Assembly: GCF_002803155.1 (NCBI RefSeq)
Contig: NZ_NNBP01000018.1
Coordinates: 124,001 to 188,000, forward strand
DNA: 64,000 nt
From: Streptomyces sp. CB02959
GTDB taxonomy: Bacteria; Actinomycetota; Actinomycetes; Streptomycetales; Streptomycetaceae
Reading direction: 5' to 3'
The notes under the pieces are model-generated. The model had not been told where the DNA came from and ran no database searches. It saw nothing but the letters and a program-made list of their open reading frames with translations. Position numbers and translations under genes: made by a program. Below, piece after piece: positions 33,736 through 41,213 of this stretch (position 1 is its first letter; the number at the start of each line of letters is the position of its first letter).

Positions 33736-34466
33736 CGAGCCTTCGGGGCCTCCCCCTTGGAGCCGCCCCCCAGCTCCCCTTCCCACCGCCGGTACAGCCC
33801 GTGCGGCACCTGTGCCGCATCGAGCACCCGGCCCGCGACGAAGTCCACCAGATCCTGGATGTGCGTCGCACCCGCGTAGAACGCCGGCGAGGCGGGCAGC
33901 ACCACGGCGCCCGCCTCGTCCAGCGCGACCAGATGCTTCAGCGTCGGCCCGTTCAGCGGGGTCTCCCGCACCGCGACGACCAGCGGCCGCCGCTCCTTGA
34001 GCGTCACGCTCGCCACCCGCTGCAACAGGTCCTTCGACAGCCCCAGCGCCACGCCGGCCACACACGCCGTGCTCGCCGGGACGATCAACATCCCCTTCGC
34101 CGGATACGAACCCGACGACGGCCCCGCCGCCAGGTCCCCGGCCGGCCAGTGCCTGACCCCCGCCAGCGCCTCCTCGGTCACCCGGAAGGCGTCCGGCTTG
34201 CCGTCCGCGCCGCGCTCCAGCCACTCCCGCAGGTCGCTGCGCCAGTGCGCGTCCCGGAAGGCGATCCCGGTCTCGTCCATCAGGGTCAGCCGCGACGCCC
34301 GGCTGACGACGAGGTCCACCGCCTCCCCGGCCGTGAGCAACCCGCGCAGCACGGATGCGGCATACGGCGTCCCGGACGCACCGGAGACCCCGACGACCCA
34401 CGGCCGACGGCCCGGATCCTGCTGACCGGTGGCGTTCTTGCTGGTGTTGTTGTGCGGCGGCTCCAC
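33732..34466 (-). CDS. mqnM: Flavin prenyltransferase, UbiX family (menaquinone)
   Basis: UbiX-type enzymes make the prenylated FMN cofactor needed by UbiD-type decarboxylases. Here the partner is MqnL, about 2.4 kb away. Of 244 residues, WVVGVSGASGTPYAASVLRGLL begins near 23. The family segments PASTACVAGVALGLSKDLLQRVASVTLKERRPLVVAVRETPL and LDEAGAVVLPASPAFYAG are all present. The start is GTG at 34466, with about 22 disordered residues before the core, so the precise start is uncertain. Confidence 0.92.
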   Translation of the reverse strand: MEPPHNNTSKNATGQQDPGRRPWVVGVSGASGTPYAASVLRGLLTAGEAVDLVVSRASRLTLMDETGIAFRDAHWRSDLREWLERGADGKPDAFRVTEEALAGVRHWPAGDLAAGPSSGSYPAKGMLIVPASTACVAGVALGLSKDLLQRVASVTLKERRPLVVAVRETPLNGPTLKHLVALDEAGAVVLPASPAFYAGATHIQDLVDFVAGRVLDAAQVPHGLYRRWEGELGGGSKGEAPKAR

Positions 34467-34576
34467 GGATCGAGCCTATCCGGCGGAACCACCGGGGCCG
34501 TCACGACCGTTACTACCTGTGCGCCGGCACGACGCCGGGGAGCCGGCCGGACACGCCGACGACGAGGGGGCGGACG

Positions 34577-35182
34577 ATGACACCTCGCACCGCACGGGCC
34601 GGACCCGCGCTCCTGCTGATGCTGGGCTGGGTCGCGCTGCTGTGGGTCCTGGAGGGCGTCGACACCCTCAGCGGCAACGCCCTCGACGCCTTCGGCATCC
34701 AGCCCCGCGATCCGGCCGAGCTGGTCGACGTGATCCCCGCCGCCTTCCTCCACTTCGGCTTCGGCCATCTGGCGGCCAACACCCTCCCGCTGCTGGTGCT
34801 CGGCTTCGTCGCCGCGCTGCGCAGCGGGATCCGCCGGTTCCTCGCCGCGGCCCTGCTGATCATCCTCGTCAGCGGCCTGGGCGTGTGGCTGACCGCCGCA
34901 CCGCACAGCAACACCGCGGGCGCCTCCGGGGTGGTCTTCGGGCTCTTCGGCTATCTCCTCGTCCGCGGCTTCATCGAGCGCAAGCCACTGGACATCGGGA
35001 TCGGGGTGGGCGTCGCCCTCGTCTACGGCTCGATCCTGTGGGGCGCGCTGCCCACCACCAGCGGGATCAGCTGGCAGGGCCATCTGTTCGGGCTGCTCGG
35101 CGGGGTGCTGGCGGCGTTCGTCCTGCGCGAGCGTGGGCGGTCGGTGCGGGCGGCCGACGCCGTTGTCGGACCCGTCCCGTAA
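34577..35182 (+). CDS. Rhomboid-family intramembrane serine protease
   Basis: This 201-residue six-helix membrane protease has the catalytic dyad S117 (GASGVVFG) and H169 (WQGHLFG). The oxyanion-side motif HLAANT (H64, N68) is also present, so it should be active. ATG at 34577 has GGGGG upstream. Substrates are unknown. It is divergent from mqnM and precedes a DUF4870 gene in the same direction, 122 bases on. Confidence 0.92.
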   Translation: MTPRTARAGPALLLMLGWVALLWVLEGVDTLSGNALDAFGIQPRDPAELVDVIPAAFLHFGFGHLAANTLPLLVLGFVAALRSGIRRFLAAALLIILVSGLGVWLTAAPHSNTAGASGVVFGLFGYLLVRGFIERKPLDIGIGVGVALVYGSILWGALPTTSGISWQGHLFGLLGGVLAAFVLRERGRSVRAADAVVGPVP

Positions 35183-35304
35183 TCTCGACACACGAGGTTC
35201 GGAGCGGTCGCCGGGCGGGTGCGACACCCGCCGCGCGGCCGGCGGAGAGCACCGCCCGCGGGGGCGCGGCGGGACGACGACTCAGTGATTCGGGGGAATA
35301 CACC

Positions 35305-35874
35305 ATGTCCGACCACCACCAGCCGGGATACGGCCCGTCGGGCTGGCAGCAGCCCACCCCGCCGCCCGCCGGCTACGGCTATCCCGGCGCGCCCGGCTAC
35401 GGCTACCCCGCCGGCTACGGCGCCCCGTCCCCCTCGCCCTCGACGACCCCGGCGATGTGGTCCCACCTCGGTGCGCTGCTGACCATCACCGCGGGCTCGA
35501 TGCTCTGCGGTCTGGGCGGTTTCCTCGGCTGGATCGGCCCGCTGTCGATCCGCGGCAACGCCCGCCACAAGCACGACCCGTACGTCCGGCACCACGCCAC
35601 CCAGGCGCTGAACTTCGGCATCACCCAGGCCATCGTCGCGGCGTTCGGCCTGATCCTCTACTTCGGCAGCGCGATCATCTTCGCCGCGGCCGACGACAGC
35701 GGACGCTCCGACGCCCCGCCGGGGCTGGCCGTTCCGCTGGTGACGGTCATGGTGGTCATGCTGGCCTACGCGCTGTCCGGCATGGTCTGCGCCATCATCG
35801 GCACGATCAAGGCGACCAAGGGCGAGCTGTGGAGCTATCCGCGGCTGATCGCCTGGCCGCTCAGCAAGGGCTGA
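35305..35874 (+). CDS. DUF4870 membrane protein with Gly/Tyr/Pro-rich N-terminus
   Basis: This 189-residue protein has an N-terminal tail of about 45 residues with repeated PGYGYP/AGYGAP units. A DUF4870 core then has WSHLGALLTITAGSMLCGLGGFLGWIGPLSI, HHATQALNFGITQAIV and a last pair of helices ending AIIGTIKATKGELWSYP. The Tyr/Gly tail resembles low-complexity adhesive or phase-separating sequences. ATG at 35305 follows GGGGGA. Function unknown. Confidence 0.88.
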   Translation: MSDHHQPGYGPSGWQQPTPPPAGYGYPGAPGYGYPAGYGAPSPSPSTTPAMWSHLGALLTITAGSMLCGLGGFLGWIGPLSIRGNARHKHDPYVRHHATQALNFGITQAIVAAFGLILYFGSAIIFAAADDSGRSDAPPGLAVPLVTVMVVMLAYALSGMVCAIIGTIKATKGELWSYPRLIAWPLSKG

Positions 35875-35893
35875 CCGGCCAGGCGCCAGGGCG

Positions 35894-36814
35894 TCAGGGC
35901 GTCAGGCCGCGGACGAACAGGTCGAGCAGCGCGCAGACGAACAGCGCGATCCCGATGAAGCTGTTGACCTGGAAGAACGCCCGGTTGAGCCGAGAGGTGT
36001 CGTGCGGGCGCACGATCGCGTGCTCGTAGCAGAAGGCCACCGCCACGATCACCAGCCCGATCCAGAAGAAGATCCCGGCGCCGATGGCGGCGCCGTACCA
36101 CGCCAGCAGCGCGGTGGTGGCGACATGGCACCAGCGGGCGCCCCAGAGCGCGCCCGGCACACCGAACCGGGCCGGTACGGACATCACGCCGTGGTGGCGG
36201 TCCGCCTCGACGTCCTGGCAGGCGTAGATCAGGTCGAAGCCGCCGATCCAGATGCCGACCGCGAGGCCGAGGATCACCGACTCCCAGGACCACTCGCCGG
36301 TGATCGCGATCCAGGCGCCGACCGGGGCCATCGCCTGGGCCAGGCCGAGGATCGCGTGCGGGAAGTTGGTGAAGCGCTTCCCGTAGGGATAGACCACCAT
36401 CGGGACCACGGCGACCGGCGCCAGCGCCAGGCACAGCGGGTTGAGCAGCGCGGCCGCGCCCAGGAAGACCACCACGGCGACCAGCGCGCCGGTCCAGGCG
36501 GACCGGACCGACACCGCGCCGGTGACCAGCTCGCGCCCGGCCGTCCGCGGGTTACGGGCGTCGATCTCCCGGTCGATGATGCGGTTGACGGCCATCGCGA
36601 AGGTGCGCAGGCCGACCATGGCGACGGTGACGAGCAGCAGCCGGACCCAGTGGACGCTCTTGTCCAGCTGGTGCATCGCGGTGAAGGCCGCGATGTAGGC
36701 GAAGGGCAGCGCGAAGACCGAGTGCTCGATGACGACGAGGCGGAGGAACGCCCGCACCTTGCTGTCCGGTTGCGCGGGCCCCGGCCCGCCGATGACTCCT
36801 TCTGCCGCGCTCAC
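35894..36814 (-). CDS. mqnP: UbiA-family prenyltransferase of menaquinone synthesis
   Basis: This membrane enzyme attaches the polyprenyl chain to the 1,4-dihydroxy-6-naphthoate ring in the late futalosine route. Of 306 residues with about eight helices, both Asp-rich motifs are intact: NRIIDREIDARNPRTAGR (N77, D81, D85) and DVEAD (D201, D205). The GTG at 36814 is preceded by GGAGTACGGGCT, which is an exact copy of the last codons of mqnL, so its ribosome site derives from a duplicated mqnL end. It is downstream of mqnL on the same strand, 79 bases apart. Confidence 0.93.
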   Translation of the reverse strand: MSAAEGVIGGPGPAQPDSKVRAFLRLVVIEHSVFALPFAYIAAFTAMHQLDKSVHWVRLLLVTVAMVGLRTFAMAVNRIIDREIDARNPRTAGRELVTGAVSVRSAWTGALVAVVVFLGAAALLNPLCLALAPVAVVPMVVYPYGKRFTNFPHAILGLAQAMAPVGAWIAITGEWSWESVILGLAVGIWIGGFDLIYACQDVEADRHHGVMSVPARFGVPGALWGARWCHVATTALLAWYGAAIGAGIFFWIGLVIVAVAFCYEHAIVRPHDTSRLNRAFFQVNSFIGIALFVCALLDLFVRGLTP

Positions 36815-36909
36815 AGCCCGTACTCCGGTTCGCCCCCGCGGACGCGGGGAAACCCCGACTCCGCGCTGCCGAGAGTCATCTTCGTACGGAGATTCACAGC
36901 CCGTACTCC
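36811..36909. repeat. 16-bp direct repeats flanking an 83-bp insertion at the mqnL/mqnP junction
   Basis: GGAGTACGGGCTGTGA (minus strand) occurs exactly at 36909-36894, ending in the mqnL stop, and again at 36826-36811, containing the mqnP ribosome site and GTG start. Removing one copy plus the 67 bases between them would give an mqnL/mqnP GTGA overlap, the normal style of gene junction in this genome. The intervening 67 bases begin with a near-palindrome (36878-36893) and end with a CRISPR-like hairpin. Confidence 0.8.
36826..36854. repeat. Solitary type I-E CRISPR-like repeat
   Basis: The segment starts CGGTTCG, ends GGGGAAACC and has the arms CCCCGCG and CGCGGGG around two bases. By eye it agrees at about 22 of 29 positions with the E. 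coli type I-E repeat on the matching strand. It is a single copy with no second repeat, spacer array or cas gene in the window, and abuts the 16-bp direct repeat. Confidence 0.5.
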
Positions 36910-38348
36910 TTCCAACGCTTCGTCACCCGGTCGGCGACGGCCGGGTCCGACTCGACCATGTCCGGCCAGCCGCCGTCGCGGGTGTAGCCCTCCTCGGGCC
37001 ACTTCTTCGTGGCGTCGATGCCCGCCTTGCCGCCCCAGAACTGCTGGTAGGAGGCGTGGTCGAGATGGTCGACGGGGCCTTCGACGACGGTCAGGTCGCG
37101 GGCGTAGTCGGTGTTGCCCAGCGCCCGCCAGGAGACCTCGTGGAGGTCGTGCACGTCGCAGTCCGCGTCGACCACGACGATCAGCTTGGTCAGCGACATC
37201 ATGTGGGCGCCCCAGATGGCGTGCATGACCTTCTGGGCGTGCTTGGGGTACTTCTTGTCGATCGAGACGATCGCGCAGTTGTGGAAGCCGCCGGACTCGG
37301 GGAGGTGGTAGTCCACGATGTCCGGGACGATGATCTTGAGGAGCGGGAGGAAGAACCGCTCGGTGGCCCGGCCCAGCGGCCCGTCCTCGGTCGGCGGGCG
37401 GCCCACGACGATCGACTGGAGCAGCGGGCGCTTCCGCATCGTCACGCAGTCGATCTTCAGCGCCGGGAACGGCTCCTGCGGCGTGTAGAAGCCGGTGTGG
37501 TCGCCGAACGGGCCCTCCGGCAGCATCTCGCCGGGCTCCAGCCAGCCCTCGATGACGACCTCGGCATGCGCCGGGACCTGCAGCGGGACGGTCTTGCAGT
37601 CCACCATCTCGATCCGCTTGCCCTGGAGGAAGCCGGCGAAGAGGTACTCGTCGATGTCGCCGGGGAGCGGTGCGGTCGAGGCGTAGGTCACCGCCGGCGG
37701 GCAGCCGAAGGCGATGGCGACCGGCAGCCGCTCACCGCGCTTGGCGGCGACCTGGTAGTGGTTGCGGCTGTCCTTGTGGATCTGCCAGTGCATCCCGATG
37801 GTGCGCTTGTCGTGGCGCTGGAGGCGGTACAGGCCGAGGTTGCGGACGCCGGTCTCGGGGTGCTTGGTGTGGGTCAGGCCGAGGTTGAAGAAGGAGCCGC
37901 CGTCCTTCGGCCAGGTGAACAGCGCCGGCAGCTTCTCCAGGTCGACGTCGTCACCGGTGAGCACGACCTCCTGGACGGGCGCCTCGCCCTTGACCTTCTT
38001 CGGCGGGACGTGCGTCATGTTCGCGAGCTTGCCGAACGCCTCGCGGACGCCGACGAAGCCGTGTGGGAGCTCGGGCTTGAGCAGCCCGCCGATCTTCCCG
38101 CTGATCTCCTCGTACGCGGTGAGGCCGAGGGCCTTCAGGAGCCGGCGGTCGGTGCCGTAGACGTTCATGGCCAGCGGCATCGACGAGCCCTTGACGTTCT
38201 CGAAGAGCAGCGCCGGCCCGCCGGCCTTCTGCACCCGGTCCACGATCTCGCCGACCTCCAGGTACGGGTCGACCTCGGCCTTGATGCGCGTCAGGTCGCC
38301 CTCGCGCTCCAGGGCCCGCAGCAGGGAGCGAAGATCGTCGTAAGCCAT
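36894..38348 (-). CDS. mqnL: UbiD-family decarboxylase of menaquinone synthesis
   Basis: This prenyl-FMN-dependent decarboxylase removes the carboxyl from the naphthoate intermediate. It works with MqnM (cofactor supply) and MqnP (prenylation). Of 484 residues, it begins MAYDDLRSLLRALEREGDLTRI. It carries the UbiD core RNLGLYRLQRHDKRTIGMHWQIHKDS with the metal/cofactor His, and the conserved EGPFGDHTGFYTP (catalytic Glu region) near 275-287. The last four residues are EYGL. The ATG at 38348 has no strong ribosome site. Confidence 0.94.
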   Translation of the reverse strand: MAYDDLRSLLRALEREGDLTRIKAEVDPYLEVGEIVDRVQKAGGPALLFENVKGSSMPLAMNVYGTDRRLLKALGLTAYEEISGKIGGLLKPELPHGFVGVREAFGKLANMTHVPPKKVKGEAPVQEVVLTGDDVDLEKLPALFTWPKDGGSFFNLGLTHTKHPETGVRNLGLYRLQRHDKRTIGMHWQIHKDSRNHYQVAAKRGERLPVAIAFGCPPAVTYASTAPLPGDIDEYLFAGFLQGKRIEMVDCKTVPLQVPAHAEVVIEGWLEPGEMLPEGPFGDHTGFYTPQEPFPALKIDCVTMRKRPLLQSIVVGRPPTEDGPLGRATERFFLPLLKIIVPDIVDYHLPESGGFHNCAIVSIDKKYPKHAQKVMHAIWGAHMMSLTKLIVVVDADCDVHDLHEVSWRALGNTDYARDLTVVEGPVDHLDHASYQQFWGGKAGIDATKKWPEEGYTRDGGWPDMVESDPAVADRVTKRWKEYGL

Positions 38349-38435
38349 GCGCTCCAGTATCCGGTACGCACTACCCTGTACGGGTCACGGGGCCCCGCCG
38401 AGGGCCCGCTCGCACGCGCAGGGGGACCGTCCGCA

Positions 38436-38930
38436 ATGCTCAGGTATCTGCCGTTCCTACTGGTGCTGGCACTGTGGATCTACGCGTTCATCGACTGCCT
38501 CAACACCCCCGAGTCGCAGGTGCGCGGCCTGCCCAAGGTGGTGTGGGTGCTGATCATCCTGCTGTTCGGCGAGGTGCTGATCGGGCCGATCGCCTGGCTG
38601 GTGGCCGGGAAGCAGCGGTACCGGGTCGCGGGCGGCGGCGGCAGCACGCCCGCCGAGTGGCACCGCAACCGCAGCACCCAGTGGGTGGCGCCGGACGACA
38701 ATCCCGAGTTCCTGCGGTCCCTGCGCGAGGAGAACAAGAAGGACGAGGCGCTGCTGAAGGACTGGGAGGCCGATCTGCGGCGCCGCGAGGAGGAACTGCG
38801 GCGCAAGGAGTCCGGGACCGCCGAGAGCGGGACCGGCACGGACGGCACGGGCAGCTCCGACGGCGGCGACGGGACGCGCGGGAAGAACGGCCGGAAGGGC
38901 CCCGAGGACACCCCGCCCACCACCGCCTGA
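38436..38930 (+). CDS. Membrane protein with phospholipase D nuclease N-terminal-like domain
   Basis: This 164-residue protein has two transmembrane helices near the N-terminus (MLRYLPFLLVLALWIYAFIDC, then VVWVLIILLFGEVLIGPIAWLVAG). This is the PLDc_N arrangement found in many actinobacterial small membrane proteins. A charged tail with an apparent coiled coil (DDNPEFLRSLREENKKDEALLKDWEADLRRREEELRRKES) and a Gly/Thr-rich end follow. No nuclease domain is present. ATG at 38436 follows GGGGGA. Function unknown. Confidence 0.85.
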   Translation: MLRYLPFLLVLALWIYAFIDCLNTPESQVRGLPKVVWVLIILLFGEVLIGPIAWLVAGKQRYRVAGGGGSTPAEWHRNRSTQWVAPDDNPEFLRSLREENKKDEALLKDWEADLRRREEELRRKESGTAESGTGTDGTGSSDGGDGTRGKNGRKGPEDTPPTTA

Positions 38931-38998
38931 GCGTCCCTCACGGCCGTCCGGCCCAGCCCGCGTTGCCGCGGCCCGGCCGGGCGGGGAGAGTGACCGGC

Positions 38999-39562
38999 AT
39001 GGACCAGGCACCGGATCAGGACCGGACGCCGGAGTGGGGGCAGGACCGCGACGCCGCCCGCCGCTACGGCCGCGTCGACGGCCACGACGACCCGTGCGGG
39101 CACCCCGACCACCTCCAGGAGCAGGCCCGGGCCATGCTCGCCACGGCGGTCGCCGAGGCACGGGTGGGGCTGGCCGAGGGCGGCATCCCCGTCGGGGCGG
39201 CGCTGTACGGGCCGGACGGCGCGCTGCTGGGGCGCGGCCGCAACCGCCGCGTCCAGGACGGCGATCCGTCGCTGCACGCCGAGGTCGCGGCGTTCCGGGC
39301 GGCCGGGCGGCAGCGCGACTACCGCGGCACGACGCTGGTCACCACGCTCTCGCCGTGCTGGTTGTGCAGCGGGCTGGTCCGGCAGTTCGGCATCTCCCGG
39401 GTCGTCATCGGCGAGGCCCGGACGTTCCACGGCGGCCACGACTGGCTGGCCCGGCACGGCGTGCGGATCGTGCTGCTGGACGATCCCGGGTGCGCGGCGA
39501 TGATGCGGGACTTCATCGGGGCGCGGCCGGAGCTGTGGCAGGAGGACATCGGCGGCGTCTGA
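38999..39562 (+). CDS. Nucleoside/cytidine deaminase-like protein
   Basis: This zinc-dependent deaminase has 187 residues. The metal and proton-shuttle motif is H93-A-E95 and the second motif is P-C120-x-x-C123 (SPCWLC). The later GHDWLARHGVRIVLLDDPGC resembles yeast-type cytosine deaminases. The first 40 residues are polar and variable, and the start at 38999 is supported by GGGGAGAG. Likely a cytosine or guanine deaminase; substrate not determinable from motifs alone. Confidence 0.85.
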   Translation: MDQAPDQDRTPEWGQDRDAARRYGRVDGHDDPCGHPDHLQEQARAMLATAVAEARVGLAEGGIPVGAALYGPDGALLGRGRNRRVQDGDPSLHAEVAAFRAAGRQRDYRGTTLVTTLSPCWLCSGLVRQFGISRVVIGEARTFHGGHDWLARHGVRIVLLDDPGCAAMMRDFIGARPELWQEDIGGV

Positions 39563-39629
39563 GGCCGGGCCCGCCTTCGGCCGGTAATCCGGTGGCCCGC
39601 GGCGTGCGGGCTCGGCAGGATGAGCCGGC

Positions 39630-40241
39630 ATGAGCACCGGCACCACCACCGCCCGTGAGCCGTCCTGCCGCATCCGGGCGCTGCACACCGCGGACACCGT
39701 CACCGTCTACCAGGCGTACGCGCCGTCCCTGGGCCTGCCCGCCGCGCGGGACGGCCGGTTCCCCGCCGCCTGGAAGCGCGACCGGATGACGTGGATCAAG
39801 CCGTCGTTCCTGTGGATGATGTACCGCTGCGGCTGGGCCACCAAGGCCGATCAGGAGACGGTGCTGGCCGTCGAGATCACCCGCGAGGGCTTCGACCGGG
39901 CGCTGGACCACGCGTGCCTGTCGCACTACGTCCCCGGGCTCCACCCGGACCGCGCCGCCTGGCAGCGCGAGCTGCGCCGTTCGCCGGCCCGGGTCCAGTG
40001 GGACCCCGAGCGCGATCTGCGTCTGAAGCCGCTCGGCCACCGCTCCCTCCAGCTCGGCCTGTCCGGCGAGATGTCCCGGGCGTACGCGGACGAGTGGACC
40101 GTGGCGATCCGCGACGTGACGCCGCTGGCCCGGAAGGTCCACGCGCTGGTGCGCGCGGGCGAGGGCCGGGCCGCGCGGGCGCTGCTCCCCGACGAGCGCC
40201 CGTATCCCGCGCCGGAGGCCGCCCTGGCGCGTCTGCGGTGA
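39630..40241 (+). CDS. DUF4291 family protein
   Basis: The 203-residue protein has the DUF4291 hallmarks: VTVYQAYAPSLGLPAA near the start, RMTWIKPSFLWMMYRCGWATK at about 52-72, and VQWDPERDLRLKPLGHRSLQLGL in the second half. No enzymatic activity is established for the family to my knowledge. ATG at 39630 lacks a strong ribosome site. It lies 67 bases after the deaminase gene and may share its transcript. Confidence 0.85.
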   Translation: MSTGTTTAREPSCRIRALHTADTVTVYQAYAPSLGLPAARDGRFPAAWKRDRMTWIKPSFLWMMYRCGWATKADQETVLAVEITREGFDRALDHACLSHYVPGLHPDRAAWQRELRRSPARVQWDPERDLRLKPLGHRSLQLGLSGEMSRAYADEWTVAIRDVTPLARKVHALVRAGEGRAARALLPDERPYPAPEAALARLR

Positions 40242-40342
40242 CCGGCCGGCGTCCCCGGCACCACCCTTGATCCGCTTGCCGGGCGTCCGCTACCGTTCGC
40301 CGTTTCCCGCAGTGTCAAGAGAAGGTAAAACAGGGGGTTCTG

Positions 40343-40939
40343 ATGCGGAGACGGCTACGAGGGGTCCGGGGCCTGCTGGGCGCCGTACTGCTGACGGGGA
40401 CGGTGGCCGGGTGCGGGGGCGGCGCCGCGTCGGACGGCGACGGGGTCGTGTCGGTCGGCGCCCAGGGGTCGGGCTGTGCGCTGCCGATGACCTTCGAGGC
40501 GGAGAAGCGGTGGACGCGGAAGTCGGTCATGCCGACGTACCAGCCCTCGAAGTCTCCGCCGTTCTCCGTGGTGTGCGAGATCGACGCGGGGGGCGGGAAG
40601 AAGGGCACCCCGCCGCTCACCGTCTACCTTGCGGACCGGCCGATCGACGGCGGCCCGAAGCAGATGATGGCCGCCTTCAGGGGCGAGGGCATGGCCAACT
40701 ACGGCGAGTACCAGAGCGAGGAGCAGGTCAAGGAGACCACGGTCGGGTTCAGTTCCGCCGTGGAAGTGACGTACCGGCTGAGCCCTCCGGACGACCAGAA
40801 GCCCTGGAAGGTCACGCTCCTCCTGGTGCTGACACCCAAGGGGCCCATGGTGTTGGAGGTGCGGGGACCCGGCGACCAGGGGCCCGCCCTGAAGGCGTAC
40901 CAGCGCGCCAGGTCCACCATGCAGCAGGTGCACACCTGA
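40343..40939 (+). CDS. Putative secreted lipoprotein, unknown function
   Basis: This 198-residue protein has a basic N-terminus, a short hydrophobic core (LLGAVLLTGTVAGC) and a lipobox VAGC placing the lipidated Cys at 24. A Gly-rich linker follows. The mature domain contains CALPMTFEAEKRWTRKSVMP and ends in a helix QRARSTMQQVHT, resembling surface lipoproteins of Streptomyces without a named family. ATG at 40343 follows CAGGGGG. Confidence 0.75.
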   Translation: MRRRLRGVRGLLGAVLLTGTVAGCGGGAASDGDGVVSVGAQGSGCALPMTFEAEKRWTRKSVMPTYQPSKSPPFSVVCEIDAGGGKKGTPPLTVYLADRPIDGGPKQMMAAFRGEGMANYGEYQSEEQVKETTVGFSSAVEVTYRLSPPDDQKPWKVTLLLVLTPKGPMVLEVRGPGDQGPALKAYQRARSTMQQVHT

Positions 40940-41098
40940 CACCCGCCGCCGCCCCTGCCCGGCACACGGGGGAACTCCGAGCCTGAGCGGCGTGTCCCCG
41001 TCAACCGCCACACAGGCGTAGCCGGGGTGGTGCACAAGCCGTCGGGCGCTACCTCACGTGACGTACGAGGCGTAGGGCCGGTCGGCCAACTCTGGTCT

Positions 41099-41131
41099 GT
41101 TCATGGCCATTTGACGCGACGTTCAGCAACC
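41099..41131 (+). promoter_or_regulatory. Candidate PHO box upstream of the phosphoesterase
   Basis: Three 7+4-base direct-repeat units, GTTCATG, TTTGACG and GTTCAGC, start at 41099, 41110 and 41121. The 11-base period matches the direct-repeat units bound by PhoP in Streptomyces. It lies 83 bases before the phosphoesterase start. The middle unit is degenerate. Confidence 0.45.
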
Positions 41132-41213
41132 TCCCCCTGCCCGGGAAACTGCGCCACCGCCACAGTCGGGACGGCCCACCGAGGGCTTCCGCGACTCAGG
41201 GAGAGTGGCACAT

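Noticed and set aside
36826..36854. A true CRISPR array at the mqnL/mqnP junction
   Set aside because: Only one repeat-like unit is present, with no second repeat, regular spacer or cas gene, so it is recorded as a solitary repeat.
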